Positions 7,470 to 16,753 are shown, counted from the first letter of the stretch. The stretch is 64,000 nt of DNA from Acidobacteriota bacterium (GCA_003225175.1 QIBA01000038.1:1-64000), one strand, 5' to 3'. Notes: generated by a model from the letters alone, not told the origin. Made by a program: numbers and translations.

Positions 7470-9410
7470 ATGAACAAAATATTGGGAACATTCGCAGTCG
7501 TGTGTCTTGCTGTTGCTGCCAATGCACAGAACTGGACGACGGTCAGCGCTTCCAACATCACCGATCTGAATCAGCAGAAGCTTGCGGCGGGCACTCTGTG
7601 CTTCCTGATTACGGATCTGAACGACAACCCTATTAGCGTCAACATTGGAGGCGGTGGGCAGTCGTTGCAGCGTCCTTTTTGTTCGTCTGTCACGAATGGC
7701 TCGGCGGCGAGTTTCACTGTTCCGAATCCCGCCAATACGGCTCCGGCGAATATCTCCTATCGCGTGACTGCGACTGACTCAAGCACCGGGCAAATCGTTC
7801 TGCGATATACCGAAGTTCAGTTCACGGGTGGAACATTCAATTTCGATAACTACGTTCCCGGATTCAATCTTCCTCTGGGCAGCAGTGCGCCGGTGCTGAG
7901 CGTCGGCAGTTTGACCATCACGGGATCGTGCACTGGATGCGGATCGGGCGGAGGGGGAGGGTACGGCACGATCCAGAATGCCGGCACATCGTTGGCACAG
8001 CGGGCGACAGCCAATTTCTTCAGCGGCATCAGTTGCACTGATAACTCAGGATCGACGCGAACCGATTGCCAGATTGATCAGAGTTTCAATCCCACCTGGA
8101 CTGGCACGCACACCTTCAATGGCACAGCAAACATCGCGGGAACATTCCAGATTGGCGGAGCGGCGCCGCAGGGGAAGATCCCAATCGGGAATGGCAGCAG
8201 CTATGTGCCTGGCGATCCACTGGTTCAGGGAACCCAAGCGGAGGGTTCGACTTCGACGGCCAATCCTGTTGTGATCGGCGGATACGACACTGCCGGAACG
8301 CCAGCTATTCATCGCGCTGTCACTCTGAACGGCGCGCCGGCGGGAACCGAGTACGGCATCGTCACACGTAATATTCCCGGCGGCACGCAGACCGTTACGG
8401 GAACGGTCACAGCCAACGTTGGCTCGAGCAACGGGGTCGCGCTCGACGCGACCCTCACCAGCGGAAGTCTCAAGGCGCAAGGCAATGTGGCGTCAGCCAG
8501 TGCCGATTCCGGCAATCCGGTCAAAGTTGGCGGTGTTTTCAATGCGACGCAACCGGCGGTCACGAATGCACAGCGGGTCGATGCGCAGTTCAGCAATCGT
8601 GGAGAGCTGCTCATCGCAAAAGGCGTAAGCGGCTTCTCCATCGACAATACCGGGTTCAACATAAACAACACTCCGGCCGTGAGCCAGTCTGGAAGCTGGA
8701 CGGTTCAACCCGGCAATACCGCGAATACCACTCCATGGTTGGTTCAGGGGAACTTATCGAGCAATGGCGCTGGGGCTGGATCCAATCGAGTTGGCACGCT
8801 CGATGGTATTGCTCAAACCGATTTCAATAATGGGACGGCGGCAACTCAGGGGCGCGATGTCGCGCCGAACGTTGGCACCGATGGACTGCTTTGGACGGCA
8901 CAGCTTCCGGCGATGCGTCCGGCCAGCTATGTTGGCAGCGCGAACTTCGCCGGGAGTTCGACTACAGACAACGCGTGTCTGCCAGGAAACGCTTCGAACA
9001 CGGTGTTGCTGACCAGAGTCAAAGTCTCCTGCACGCAGACTACAGCCGGAATCGTGTTGATGAAGATCATCAAGCGCTCGACCGCCGATTCCGGTGGAAC
9101 CTCTGCGGCAATCACTGCTGTAGGGGATGACTCGAACTACTCTGCTGCCGTGAGTGCCCCGTTGTCCTATACCGGAACTGGACCGACAGTAGGAACCGCA
9201 CTCGGGTTTATCGATGAATACTATCTCGGCTGTCTCGCTTTAGGAACAGCCGCGCCCAATGACATCTACATCCTGAATCGTACGCAGAAGCCGATCGTGC
9301 TTCGCGGGACGGCACAGGAAGCATGCGTCAACTTCAATAACTCTGCTCTGACCGGCGGCAACTTGAATGTGACGTTCGAGTGGATTGAAACCAAGACGAT
9401 CGCGCCGTAA
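7470..9410 (+). CDS. Secreted tail-fibre-like protein, copy 1
   Basis: A 646-residue protein with a clear Sec signal peptide (residues 1-20, cleavage after Ala-Asn-Ala). It is followed by a domain of about 125 residues that is roughly 60 percent identical to the start of the protein at 10137-13397. After a Gly-rich linker (about 155-162) come Gly/Ser/Thr/Asn-rich repeats with the look of trimeric phage fibres or adhesins. The C-terminal ~150 residues are a compact beta-rich module with several Cys. The ATG at 7470 directly follows a possible TTG at 7467. It stands within the prophage between the tail-tip gene and the lysis genes. Receptor binding is the likely role, but the signal peptide is unexpected for a virion part. 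Confidence 0.72.
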   Translation: MNKILGTFAVVCLAVAANAQNWTTVSASNITDLNQQKLAAGTLCFLITDLNDNPISVNIGGGGQSLQRPFCSSVTNGSAASFTVPNPANTAPANISYRVTATDSSTGQIVLRYTEVQFTGGTFNFDNYVPGFNLPLGSSAPVLSVGSLTITGSCTGCGSGGGGGYGTIQNAGTSLAQRATANFFSGISCTDNSGSTRTDCQIDQSFNPTWTGTHTFNGTANIAGTFQIGGAAPQGKIPIGNGSSYVPGDPLVQGTQAEGSTSTANPVVIGGYDTAGTPAIHRAVTLNGAPAGTEYGIVTRNIPGGTQTVTGTVTANVGSSNGVALDATLTSGSLKAQGNVASASADSGNPVKVGGVFNATQPAVTNAQRVDAQFSNRGELLIAKGVSGFSIDNTGFNINNTPAVSQSGSWTVQPGNTANTTPWLVQGNLSSNGAGAGSNRVGTLDGIAQTDFNNGTAATQGRDVAPNVGTDGLLWTAQLPAMRPASYVGSANFAGSSTTDNACLPGNASNTVLLTRVKVSCTQTTAGIVLMKIIKRSTADSGGTSAAITAVGDDSNYSAAVSAPLSYTGTGPTVGTALGFIDEYYLGCLALGTAAPNDIYILNRTQKPIVLRGTAQEACVNFNNSALTGGNLNVTFEWIETKTIAP

Positions 9411-9414
9411 GCAC

Positions 9415-10140
9415 ATGAAATCCCGATTCTGCCTTTTCGTGCTGTGGTCATCGTGTCTGGCTGCACAAACGTTCATCCAGGCAGCCCAGAATGGTGTGAC
9501 TGCTTCCACAGCGGTGACCGTCAATATCAACACCAATTCCGGGAATGCTGTCGTGGTGTGGTGCACCCAAGGCGCGAACAACACTTCCACGCTGACGATC
9601 ACCGACAGCGCCTCGCAAACCGGATGGGCGCAAACATCCAGCGGGTATGCGAGCCAGGGCACGAGCGATCGCTCAGCAATTTTCTACAAAAGCAACTCGG
9701 CTGCTCTAACCAGCGTTACCTGCACCTGGTCAGGATCGTTGAGTGCCACGCTGGGTGCGACGGTCTTTGAGCTTGCCGGCATTGCAAGTTCCGGAGCCGA
9801 AGATTCCAGCGTAAACAGTGGCCAAGCCACCACCACCACGGCTACAAGCGGTTCGCTGAGTACGACCAGCGCCAGGGACATTCTGTTGTTCGCAGTGCGT
9901 TGGAGCGGAGCGGTCACAAGTCCCACTGCGGGATCCGGTTACACACTTCCGGCAAACGCCACTTCCACGCGAACCACGATGGAATACAAGATCGTGAGCA
10001 CTACGCAATCCGCAGTAACTACGACATTGACGTGGACCAACAGCGTGAACGACGCAAATATCTTCGCGGCATTCAAAGCTGCGACGGTAGCCCCGACAGG
10101 ATTGAGCAAGCAACGCCGGTACGAGCAGGTGGATCGATGA
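9415..10140 (+). CDS. Secreted Ser/Thr-rich beta protein
   Basis: A 241-residue protein with an N-terminal hydrophobic signal segment (about residues 3-18), then a low-charge Ser/Thr/Ala/Gly-rich sequence of alternating beta pattern up to about 225 and a basic tail. Similar sequences occur in bacterial exported adhesin-like proteins and in phage decoration or fibre proteins. It starts 4 bases after the previous stop, and its TGA overlaps the ATG of the next gene (ATGA), so the three form one operon. No catalytic motif is seen, and I do not recognise a specific family. Confidence 0.62.
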   Translation: MKSRFCLFVLWSSCLAAQTFIQAAQNGVTASTAVTVNINTNSGNAVVVWCTQGANNTSTLTITDSASQTGWAQTSSGYASQGTSDRSAIFYKSNSAALTSVTCTWSGSLSATLGATVFELAGIASSGAEDSSVNSGQATTTTATSGSLSTTSARDILLFAVRWSGAVTSPTAGSGYTLPANATSTRTTMEYKIVSTTQSAVTTTLTWTNSVNDANIFAAFKAATVAPTGLSKQRRYEQVDR

Positions 10141-13100
10141 GAAAGCTGTTCATAACTTTGGCGATCGCGTGTCTGGCGGTCAGCGCGCGCGCACAGAACT
10201 GGACTTCGGTTTCCAGCTCAAATCTGACAGACCTCAACCAGCAGAAGCTGGCTTCGGGAACGTTGTGCTTCCTGGGTACCGATCAGAACGATATTCCCAT
10301 TAGCTTCCAGGTAGGCGGCGGCGGACAGGTGCTGGCGCGTCCTTTCTGTGTCTCTGTAACCAACGGCGCAAGCGCAGCATTGTTGGTTCCGAATCCGCAG
10401 AACACGCAACCGCAGGGAATCTACTACCGTGTGACAGTGACGGACTCCGCCACCAGCCAGCCAGTGCTGAAGTACACGGCGGTTACTTTCAGCGGCGCAT
10501 CGTTCAATCTGGATCAATATGCGCCGCAGTATCCAGGACTCGTGAGCGCTCCCGGGGCAACGAGCACTTCGGGCAATTTTACGGTCAACGGGAATCTTAG
10601 TGTGACCGGTGCTGTGAGCGGCACGTACGTGTTTGGATCAGCTCCCTTTTCGGGATTGCCCGGCTCGGCTGCTTACGGCACGCTCCAGGTGGTAAGCGAT
10701 GAACAGCGCGGCCCGTTCATTCAGAACTATCTTCAGACCCACTGGATTCCGATTTCGCCGTGGCTAAACCTTGATCAGTTCACGAAGGGCGATGCCGTCT
10801 ATCTGAACTCTGCCTGCAACTCGACCAATGCCAGCTACTCGGTCATTTGCACGGGGGCTAACTTCAGCAGTACCGATGTGGGAAAGCTGGTTGTGCTCTT
10901 CGGTGCTCGGGCAAACGGATCAGGCGCAACGGCAACAACTACGCTCTCCGGCGGCGCGATCGCTACGCCGAGTGTCACTGCCGCGGGGTCGGGGTACCTA
11001 ACGCGCCCGACTGCAACAATCAGCGGCCTGACGTGCACTTATATCCCCGAACTCAGAGTCAACTTGTCGGGATCGAACTATGCGACCGGCAACACCGTGG
11101 CATCGATCAGCGTGATCTACGCCGGATCGGGATGCACCGGAACTCCAAGCATCACGATTACTTCTGGTCCGCCTCTCGCGCTGGCAGGAACAATCGCGAG
11201 TGTGGCCAACGCGACCACGATTGTTCTGACGACGAACATCGCGCCATCTCTGACCCGGAGCGGCCTTTCCATCCTCTATGGATCGGATGATACCTCGAAT
11301 ATCAACTCGGCTTTGCAGGCACTCGCACCGAACACCGATCAGGGGCTGAATCCCATTTCGGTTTACTGCGGGCGTCTGTACATGACCTCGGCCGCGATCA
11401 ATATTCAGAACAAAGCGGTCGAGCTGACCTCTCCTGGACCGGGAAACCTGAGTTCTGCGGCGGCGCAACAGGGCTGCGGATTTTTCCTGGTCAATACCAA
11501 TTATTCCAGCCCGACGGATGCGCTCTATATCGCGGGCGCGCAGTTCAGCAGCCTGAAGGGCATACACATCTTCGGCGTTTCGGGCAACAAGCAGCGCGCG
11601 GCCGTGCGGCTGCAGCAGGCTGCTTCGGGCCAGAATCACAATACGCAGTACAACCGCTTTTTCGACAACCTGATTGGTCCCTGGTACACCGGCGGCGCTA
11701 ACGGCAGCGATCCTGAGGCGAATAGTTGTTTCACCGGCTCGTTCACGCTAAATCAGTGTGCGCAGTTCCAGTATGGCTTCTTCTTCGACCAGCCCAACGC
11801 AAATAACGACCAGATGATGTTTGCGAACGACATGGTAGTTGGAGCAGATATCGGCTTCTACCAGTTCGCCAACCAGTCCGCGGAACTGCTGCTCGATCGC
11901 TACATGTGTTTCGGCTGCGCCGTCGGAATCAAAGCGAATGCCAACATTATCGTGCGTGACTCGGACATCTCGAATGCCTCTGACTGTGACATCGTGCTTG
12001 GAGACACGACTTACAGCGGAACGAATCTGGGAATCGTTCTCGATCTGCAACATTACTCTTCCGAAGGGGGCCATCGTTTTCTTTGTGGGGACGCGCAGAC
12101 CTCGGCGGTCGATAACATCTCCATCTTCCTTCATGGGCAAATCAACTGGCAGGTAACCAGCAGCACAATTAAGAGCGGCCAGATCATCGACTTCAGCGGC
12201 ATGAACTTCGGTCCGAACATCTCCGTTGCCGGCGATCAGAACGTGATGCCTAATGTCCTCGGAGTCGTGCCGGCGACGACCGCTCCGATCAACATGAACT
12301 GGTATGTGGCGGGAGCAGCGAATGGTCCGAACCTGGTGCAGAACGGAGCGGATGTTTCGGCGAATGTTCCCGATCCACCGATGGCAAATTTCAAGAACCT
12401 GCAACTGACGTACCCCGACTTCCGGCATTCGCAGTGGGTGAAGCGCGATTGGACGTTGAACGTCGGACAAGGGCAACGCTGCCACACCGACATGGTTTAC
12501 TTCGGCGGCGATCCCGATTCGATTGAGTGCAACAACACAACCATTCTGGGAAAGAGTCGGATCTTCGGCGAGCTGCTGGTGAACTCGATTGGCGCGCCGT
12601 CTTCGCCGACGTGTGCGAAGCTTTCCGGGTCGGGCACGACCACGTACTTCTACAAGATCGCCGGCCTCGTGAGTGGAATCATCGGACCCGCATCTGCTGA
12701 GACGAGCTGTGCGGCTCAAGCGGCATCGCTCTTGAGTTCAGCTGTGAATCAAGCTTGTGCGGTCCCGGTGGCTGGAGCGCAGCAGTACGCAATCTACGAA
12801 TCAACAACTACCGGCACGGAGAAGTTGCTTGCGACAGTTCCAGCTGACCAAATGGTGCCGGGTCCAAGCAATACGGTTTGCTACAACGATCAGACAGGTA
12901 GCGCGGCGGGCGCTAATCCGTTCAATATAGATTCAACTGGCGGCGCGATTTTCCAGGGCCCAGTCACAGCGCAAGGATTGACGCTTACGGGAAGCAACGC
13001 GCTTGCGGTTCCCAGTTTGAACATTAACGGCGATGGGAACATGACGAAGAATCCGAGAATCGCATGGAATGGATACCTCGGAGCCACCAGCAATAATCCC

Positions 13101-13397
13101 AACATCGTGTTCGCACAATGGAGCAACAGCACACCGCTGAAGATCACAACGATCAATGTCATCGCCCTTTCTGCGGCCGCAGGTTGTACGACAGCGACGC
13201 AGTTCTTTGTTCATGACGTAGCGGCCAGCAGCAACAGCACAGCGGCAACTGTGCCGAACGGCTCTGGCTCGGGATCTGCTACCGGTCTTAACTTCGCGGT
13301 CAATGCTGGTGACACCATTCAGCTGATGTATACGGCTGCCGGCTGTACTACGCAGGCACAGCTGATCAATGCGACAGTCGAAGTCGAGCCGCAGTAA
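10137..13397 (+). CDS. Secreted tail-spike-like protein with beta-helix, copy 2
   Basis: A 1086-residue protein. Residues 1-20 form a Sec signal peptide (cleavage after Ala-Arg-Ala), and residues 21-145 repeat the N-terminal domain of the 7470-9410 protein. A region from about 350 to 720 has the Asn/Gly/Ile-rich rhythm of a right-handed parallel beta-helix (pectate-lyase-like), as in phage tailspikes. The last ~110 residues make a separate beta-sandwich-like tip with paired Cys. Start ATG 10137 overlaps the previous stop. A polysaccharide-binding or -cleaving spike is the best guess. Enzymatic residues could not be identified by eye. Confidence 0.72.
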   Translation: MRKLFITLAIACLAVSARAQNWTSVSSSNLTDLNQQKLASGTLCFLGTDQNDIPISFQVGGGGQVLARPFCVSVTNGASAALLVPNPQNTQPQGIYYRVTVTDSATSQPVLKYTAVTFSGASFNLDQYAPQYPGLVSAPGATSTSGNFTVNGNLSVTGAVSGTYVFGSAPFSGLPGSAAYGTLQVVSDEQRGPFIQNYLQTHWIPISPWLNLDQFTKGDAVYLNSACNSTNASYSVICTGANFSSTDVGKLVVLFGARANGSGATATTTLSGGAIATPSVTAAGSGYLTRPTATISGLTCTYIPELRVNLSGSNYATGNTVASISVIYAGSGCTGTPSITITSGPPLALAGTIASVANATTIVLTTNIAPSLTRSGLSILYGSDDTSNINSALQALAPNTDQGLNPISVYCGRLYMTSAAINIQNKAVELTSPGPGNLSSAAAQQGCGFFLVNTNYSSPTDALYIAGAQFSSLKGIHIFGVSGNKQRAAVRLQQAASGQNHNTQYNRFFDNLIGPWYTGGANGSDPEANSCFTGSFTLNQCAQFQYGFFFDQPNANNDQMMFANDMVVGADIGFYQFANQSAELLLDRYMCFGCAVGIKANANIIVRDSDISNASDCDIVLGDTTYSGTNLGIVLDLQHYSSEGGHRFLCGDAQTSAVDNISIFLHGQINWQVTSSTIKSGQIIDFSGMNFGPNISVAGDQNVMPNVLGVVPATTAPINMNWYVAGAANGPNLVQNGADVSANVPDPPMANFKNLQLTYPDFRHSQWVKRDWTLNVGQGQRCHTDMVYFGGDPDSIECNNTTILGKSRIFGELLVNSIGAPSSPTCAKLSGSGTTTYFYKIAGLVSGIIGPASAETSCAAQAASLLSSAVNQACAVPVAGAQQYAIYESTTTGTEKLLATVPADQMVPGPSNTVCYNDQTGSAAGANPFNIDSTGGAIFQGPVTAQGLTLTGSNALAVPSLNINGDGNMTKNPRIAWNGYLGATSNNPNIVFAQWSNSTPLKITTINVIALSAAAGCTTATQFFVHDVAASSNSTAATVPNGSGSGSATGLNFAVNAGDTIQLMYTAAGCTTQAQLINATVEVEPQ

Positions 13398-13633
13398 ACC
13401 AGGGGATAGTCGCAGTGGCAGCTCCTGCTTTGGCGCGACGAATCTGTTTTTCATCTCAGCAAACTTCCTTCCGTAGAAGTCAAAAGCAGATCCCTCGCGC
13501 CACAAACCGGCGCTTCGGGATGACAGTAATGTTTTCGGGAAATCAGTGCTGGAGTAATCGGCTGACGCTCTGCTCGCATTTCTTGTCACGCCTCTTGCCC
13601 GCTGTGTGAATTTCACGAGGTTAGGAGCTGAAA

Positions 13634-13954
13634 ATGTCCGTTACAACGAGGAAGGATCTATCCAGTCGTGGCGAACGCCGCTTCCAGCTGTTTGGCGGCT
13701 GGTTGAAGGTGAATGCGCATACGGTGGTTGTCGTGGGAGTGCTTCTTGGCGGATGGATTGCGAACTTCGCCACGCTATCGGCGCGCATGACCGATGTGGA
13801 ACGCGTTGAGGGCAGGTTGGAGCAGCGCTTCGATCGCGATGTTGTGCCGCGACAGGAGCAGGAGGTGCGTGATCGCATGCTCGATCAGCGGCTCGAGCAA
13901 ATGCAGCGCAGCCTTGATGCCATCCAGCAGGAGTTGCGACGACAGTCGCGTTGA
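13634..13954 (+). CDS. Small membrane protein with coiled coil
   Basis: A 106-residue protein with a basic N-terminus, one transmembrane segment (about residues 28-46) and a long charged Glu/Arg/Gln helix (50-104) predicted to be a coiled coil. The ATG is preceded by GAGGTTAGGAG. It sits directly before the phage muramidase, where holins, antiholins or DUF1515-like lysis proteins are often found. The exact family is not recognised. The 236 bases before it (13398-13633) hold nothing convincing. Confidence 0.6.
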   Translation: MSVTTRKDLSSRGERRFQLFGGWLKVNAHTVVVVGVLLGGWIANFATLSARMTDVERVEGRLEQRFDRDVVPRQEQEVRDRMLDQRLEQMQRSLDAIQQELRRQSR

Positions 13955-13964
13955 ACACAAAGCC

Positions 13965-14474
13965 ATGGCGAACTTTGAAGAAGCTCTTGTCTTCGTGCTG
14001 CGCAATGAAGATCCGCATTTGAGCGGCGTGGTCACGAACGATTCGGGGGGACGAACGCGCTTTGGCATCGCCGAACGCTTTCATCCGCAACTGGGCGACG
14101 AGTTCTATAACGGGTCCTCGGAGTCAGCTGTGGAGCGCGCTCGTGAGATCTACCGATCAGAGTACTGGCGGGCGATTCGCGGCGATGAGATTAGTGACCA
14201 GGCGATCGCGACCAAACTTCTCGATATGGCCGTGAACATGGGTGCACGCCAGGCAATCGTTCTCTGCCAGCAGGCACTTAACGCGATGGAATTCCAACTG
14301 CGTGAAGACGGAATCTACGGAGCACGCACCCTCGCGGCAATCAATCGAGCGAACGGTGCGCTTTTGGCTGTTCACCTTCGCGAATCATGCGCCAGCTTTT
14401 ATCAGCATCTTGCAGCCGTACGCCCGGATGCTGAGCAGTATCTTCACGGCTGGCTCGCTAGAGCTAAAGCCTAG
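13965..14474 (+). CDS. GH108 N-acetylmuramidase (phage endolysin)
   Basis: A 169-residue endolysin of glycoside hydrolase family 108 with the associated peptidoglycan-binding part (PG_binding_3 type). The presumed catalytic Glu is in Arg-Asn-Glu-Asp near residue 14. It is followed by the family's Asp-Ser-Gly-Gly-Arg-Thr-Arg-Phe-Gly-Ile block, equivalent to the usual GGaTnyGIt. Helical segments with Asp-Met-Ala-Val-Asn-Met-Gly near 85-92 also match. It has no signal peptide, so release would depend on a holin. It lies between a membrane protein and spanin/holin-like genes, forming a lysis cassette. Confidence 0.85.
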   Translation: MANFEEALVFVLRNEDPHLSGVVTNDSGGRTRFGIAERFHPQLGDEFYNGSSESAVERAREIYRSEYWRAIRGDEISDQAIATKLLDMAVNMGARQAIVLCQQALNAMEFQLREDGIYGARTLAAINRANGALLAVHLRESCASFYQHLAAVRPDAEQYLHGWLARAKA

Positions 14475-14497
14475 GTCTCCTGCTTCACAAACAACGA

Positions 14498-14572
14498 CGT
14501 GTTGTGGCACAGCCCCGCCGCTGTGTCCGACGCGCCGTACACAGGCGAGGGCGCCTGTGCCACAAGTTCTGA
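14498..14572. repeat. REP-type hairpin (TGTGGCACAG family)
   Basis: TTGTGGCACAGCC at about 14502 and GGCGCCTGTGCCACAA near 14552-14567 form outer arms around a GC-rich middle. The same TGTGGCACAGCC motif forms the ends of the RAYT element at 36838-37532, so this is probably a member of that REP family lodged inside the phage lysis operon. Confidence 0.65.
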
Positions 14573-14580
14573 GGATTCCG

Positions 14581-15168
14581 ATGAACCTTCACAAGCTCTA
14601 TCTCAGTTTGTTTCTCATTCTCTGTCTTGGAACTGTGATTGTGGGCGCCGCATGGCGCGATCACGTTCGTGAGGATGCTCATCGCGATGCTGTCATCGAA
14701 ACGCAGCAGTCGGATATCAGCGGATTGGAGCAACGAATTGCGGCCGCGCGCAACGATGCGCTTGCTCAGATCGCCGCGCTGGACAACCAGCGGAAGGCAC
14801 TTGCGTCCACTCCGCAGCGGGCGCGTGAGGTGATCCGTGAACTCGTGCCCATGCAGTCACCGATTCAGCAAATGGCGCCGCTTACACCGAAGTCTCCGCC
14901 GGATGCGCCTAGCGCGCTCCTTACGAAACAGCAGGAGATCGAACTGGCACAGTACGCCATCTCCTGCAAGCAATGCTCCGTGGAGCGAGATCAGATCGAG
15001 AGCGAACTCAAAGATCAGCAGGAGATCATCTCGCGCCAGAAGGTTGAGCTCAATGCGGCGAAAAAGTCGGCAAAGGGCGGCTCCATTTGGCAGAGAACAG
15101 TGCGGATTGCAAAATGGGGAGCGATTTTTGGCGGACTGGGATATGCAGTTGGGAGGACTCAACGATGA
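14581..15168 (+). CDS. Rz/spanin-like membrane coiled-coil protein
   Basis: A 195-residue protein with an N-terminal signal anchor (about residues 7-24), a long charged coiled coil with Gln/Glu/Arg, and a Pro-rich hinge near 95-108. A second helix and a short Gly-rich hydrophobic patch come at the end. Topology and position after an endolysin suit a spanin-type lysis protein, but sequence similarity to Rz cannot be claimed. The start at 14581 gives the best signal anchor. The TGA overlaps the ATG of the next gene. Confidence 0.62.
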   Translation: MNLHKLYLSLFLILCLGTVIVGAAWRDHVREDAHRDAVIETQQSDISGLEQRIAAARNDALAQIAALDNQRKALASTPQRAREVIRELVPMQSPIQQMAPLTPKSPPDAPSALLTKQQEIELAQYAISCKQCSVERDQIESELKDQQEIISRQKVELNAAKKSAKGGSIWQRTVRIAKWGAIFGGLGYAVGRTQR

Positions 15169-15380
15169 CCAAGCTCACGGAAGCAGTTCAGGAATTGCTT
15201 GGCACCTTCAACGCCGCAGTGGGAGTGTTGAACGGAGTCCACACGAACGTATGGGCAATATTGCTTGTACTCTCCGCCATGAGTCTCTATCACGAGGGAA
15301 AAGACAGCGCTGCTCTGGCCATCACAACCGGAGCATTTGCAATGTTGCAATCAGGAAGGACAGTGTCTGGCGATAAGTAA
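15165..15380 (+). CDS. Holin-like small membrane protein
   Basis: A 71-residue protein starting at ATG 15165, which overlaps the previous stop (ATGA). It has an amphipathic N-terminus and one or two hydrophobic stretches (about 16-42 and 48-62), with a Lys/Asp-containing loop between. Size, hydrophobicity and location in the endolysin-spanin operon suggest a holin or a holin-like membrane protein. No family motif is visible. Confidence 0.55.
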   Translation: MTKLTEAVQELLGTFNAAVGVLNGVHTNVWAILLVLSAMSLYHEGKDSAALAITTGAFAMLQSGRTVSGDK

Positions 15381-15568
15381 ATGTAATATCTAATAGATAT
15401 ATATTTAGGCAGCCACTACATCTTGTGGATTGACGAACAAAAGGCGAATAACTAAGCTGCTGGTCATGGCGGAGCGCTCCTGGCGAAGCGTTTCGCAGAC
15501 AAGGCACGCCCAGCAATGCGGTGCAGAACGGGCCGGCGTTCTCTCCGGCCGGAAGGGCAGACCAGACC

Positions 15569-16648
15569 ATGCATGACTCACTCCACCCAGAACTCACCTT
15601 TGCCGAAGCTGCCGACGTGTGGCTTAACTCGCGGACTATGTCGCCGGGCAGCCGGGCTCGTTACATCTCTCCTCGAACTCTGATGGACCTGCTGCAATAC
15701 ATTCGAGCGCTCAACCGCAAGTTCGGCACCGTGCCGCTGAACAACATTGATATTGGCTTATTGCGCGAGTATCAACGCGAACGCGCCGAGACATGCGGCG
15801 CAAACAAGATCAATCAAGAAGTCGGCACTCTCGTAAGGATCATGAAGCGTGCTGGCGTGTGGAGTCAGCAGCTGGAGCAATGCTATGAGCGGCTGCAGCC
15901 CGAGCAAGCTGATGTCGCTCGGGCGATGACGCCGGAAGAGCAGAAGATGTTTCTTGGTGCAGTGTCAAGCCGGGCGGAGTGGCAGTTGGTGTACTGGTAT
16001 TCGCTGCTGGCGCTTGCGACCTCGGCCTCGAATTGCGAGATGCGCGGCATTCGTCTGGGCGATATCAATCTCTACAGTAAGACCCTGCACATTCGCCGCG
16101 AGCACGCGAAGAATCGCTATCGCATCCGCACCATCCCGATGCACGACGAAGCAGTGTGGGCCGTTACCAGGCTCATTGAGCGTGCGCGAAGCCTGGGCGC
16201 TGTGAGTCCTCATCATCATTTAATGCCATTCCGTGTATCGCCGATCCGGTGGGATCTCGAGCGGCCGATGTCGAACAGCGGCATCCGCAAGGCTTGGGAA
16301 GCGGTGCGGCAGGCTGCGGGGGTGCCCTGGCTGCGAATTCACGATCTGCGACACACTGCGATCACGCGCATGGCCGAAGCCGGCGTTCCCATTCCGGTAA
16401 TCCTCAGCATGGCGGGACACATCAGCACGCGGATGCAGCAGCACTACACCTCAGTCAGCGACTTCGCCAAACGACGGGCGGTGGAAGCGGCGTTCGGCGC
16501 GGGGAATTACATGGTCTCAGGCGGGCGACTGCTTGGCGATGATCCACGGCCGCGATGCACGGCGCCGCGAAGAAGAAAAGTAGAAGCGCAGCATGCTGCT
16601 TCTTGCGAGGAGGCGTCCAGGCCCAAGCCTGCGGGGTGCTGCGATTGA
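15569..16648 (+). CDS. Tyrosine recombinase (phage integrase)
   Basis: A 359-residue site-specific recombinase, presumably for integration and excision of the element. An N-terminal SAM-like DNA-binding domain (about 5-95) precedes the catalytic domain (115-310). Visible catalytic residues are Lys in Glu-His-Ala-Lys, the His-Asp-Leu-Arg-His box, Gly-His in Met-Ala-Gly-His, and the nucleophile Tyr in Gln-Gln-His-Tyr. The first catalytic Arg, expected four residues before the Glu of Asn-Cys-Glu-Met-Arg-Gly, appears to be Ser. ATG 15569 has GGAAGGG upstream; GTG 15521 is the alternative. The last ~25 residues are encoded by a palindromic repeat unit, so the native C-terminus was probably shorter. 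Confidence 0.85.
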   Translation: MHDSLHPELTFAEAADVWLNSRTMSPGSRARYISPRTLMDLLQYIRALNRKFGTVPLNNIDIGLLREYQRERAETCGANKINQEVGTLVRIMKRAGVWSQQLEQCYERLQPEQADVARAMTPEEQKMFLGAVSSRAEWQLVYWYSLLALATSASNCEMRGIRLGDINLYSKTLHIRREHAKNRYRIRTIPMHDEAVWAVTRLIERARSLGAVSPHHHLMPFRVSPIRWDLERPMSNSGIRKAWEAVRQAAGVPWLRIHDLRHTAITRMAEAGVPIPVILSMAGHISTRMQQHYTSVSDFAKRRAVEAAFGAGNYMVSGGRLLGDDPRPRCTAPRRRKVEAQHAASCEEASRPKPAGCCD

Positions 16649-16682
16649 GGATGGTAGAGACGCAGCATGCTGCTCTTCTACC
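16580..16682. repeat. Palindromic repeat pair (GCAGCATGCTGC core)
   Basis: Two copies of GTAGA(G/A)(A)CGCAGCATGCTGC with outward TTCTAC pairing occur at about 16580-16603 and 16653-16682. A third lies at 31523-31550 beside the obg gene. The first copy is read through as the C-terminus of the integrase. The second lies just before the terminator that closes the element. Confidence 0.8.
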
Positions 16683-16693
16683 AAATGTTTTTC

Positions 16694-16724
16694 GGCCGTC
16701 CGCATCGTGCGGGCGGCCTTTTTT
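16694..16724 (+). terminator. Intrinsic terminator after the integrase
   Basis: Arms GGCCGTCCGCA (16694-16704) and TGCGGGCGGCC (16708-16718) pair with one G-U, with loop TCG, followed by TTTTTT. It separates the prophage region from the M1 aminopeptidase gene. Confidence 0.85.
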
Positions 16725-16753
16725 GTTTGCGCAACGATTTACACTGCTGGCGT

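Noticed and set aside
11748-12719. Open frame of 323 codons on the minus strand
   Set aside because: Shadow of the secreted spike gene at 10137-13397; Arg/His-rich with no domain signal.
15381-15568. Possible attP core in the AT-rich gap before the integrase
   Set aside because: An AT-rich segment is visible, but no matching direct repeat was identified elsewhere in the window and no tRNA lies at this border.
16649-16753. Upstream start of the M1 aminopeptidase at 16667
   Set aside because: It would translate the palindrome and the terminator hairpin; ATG 16754 begins a normal signal peptide.
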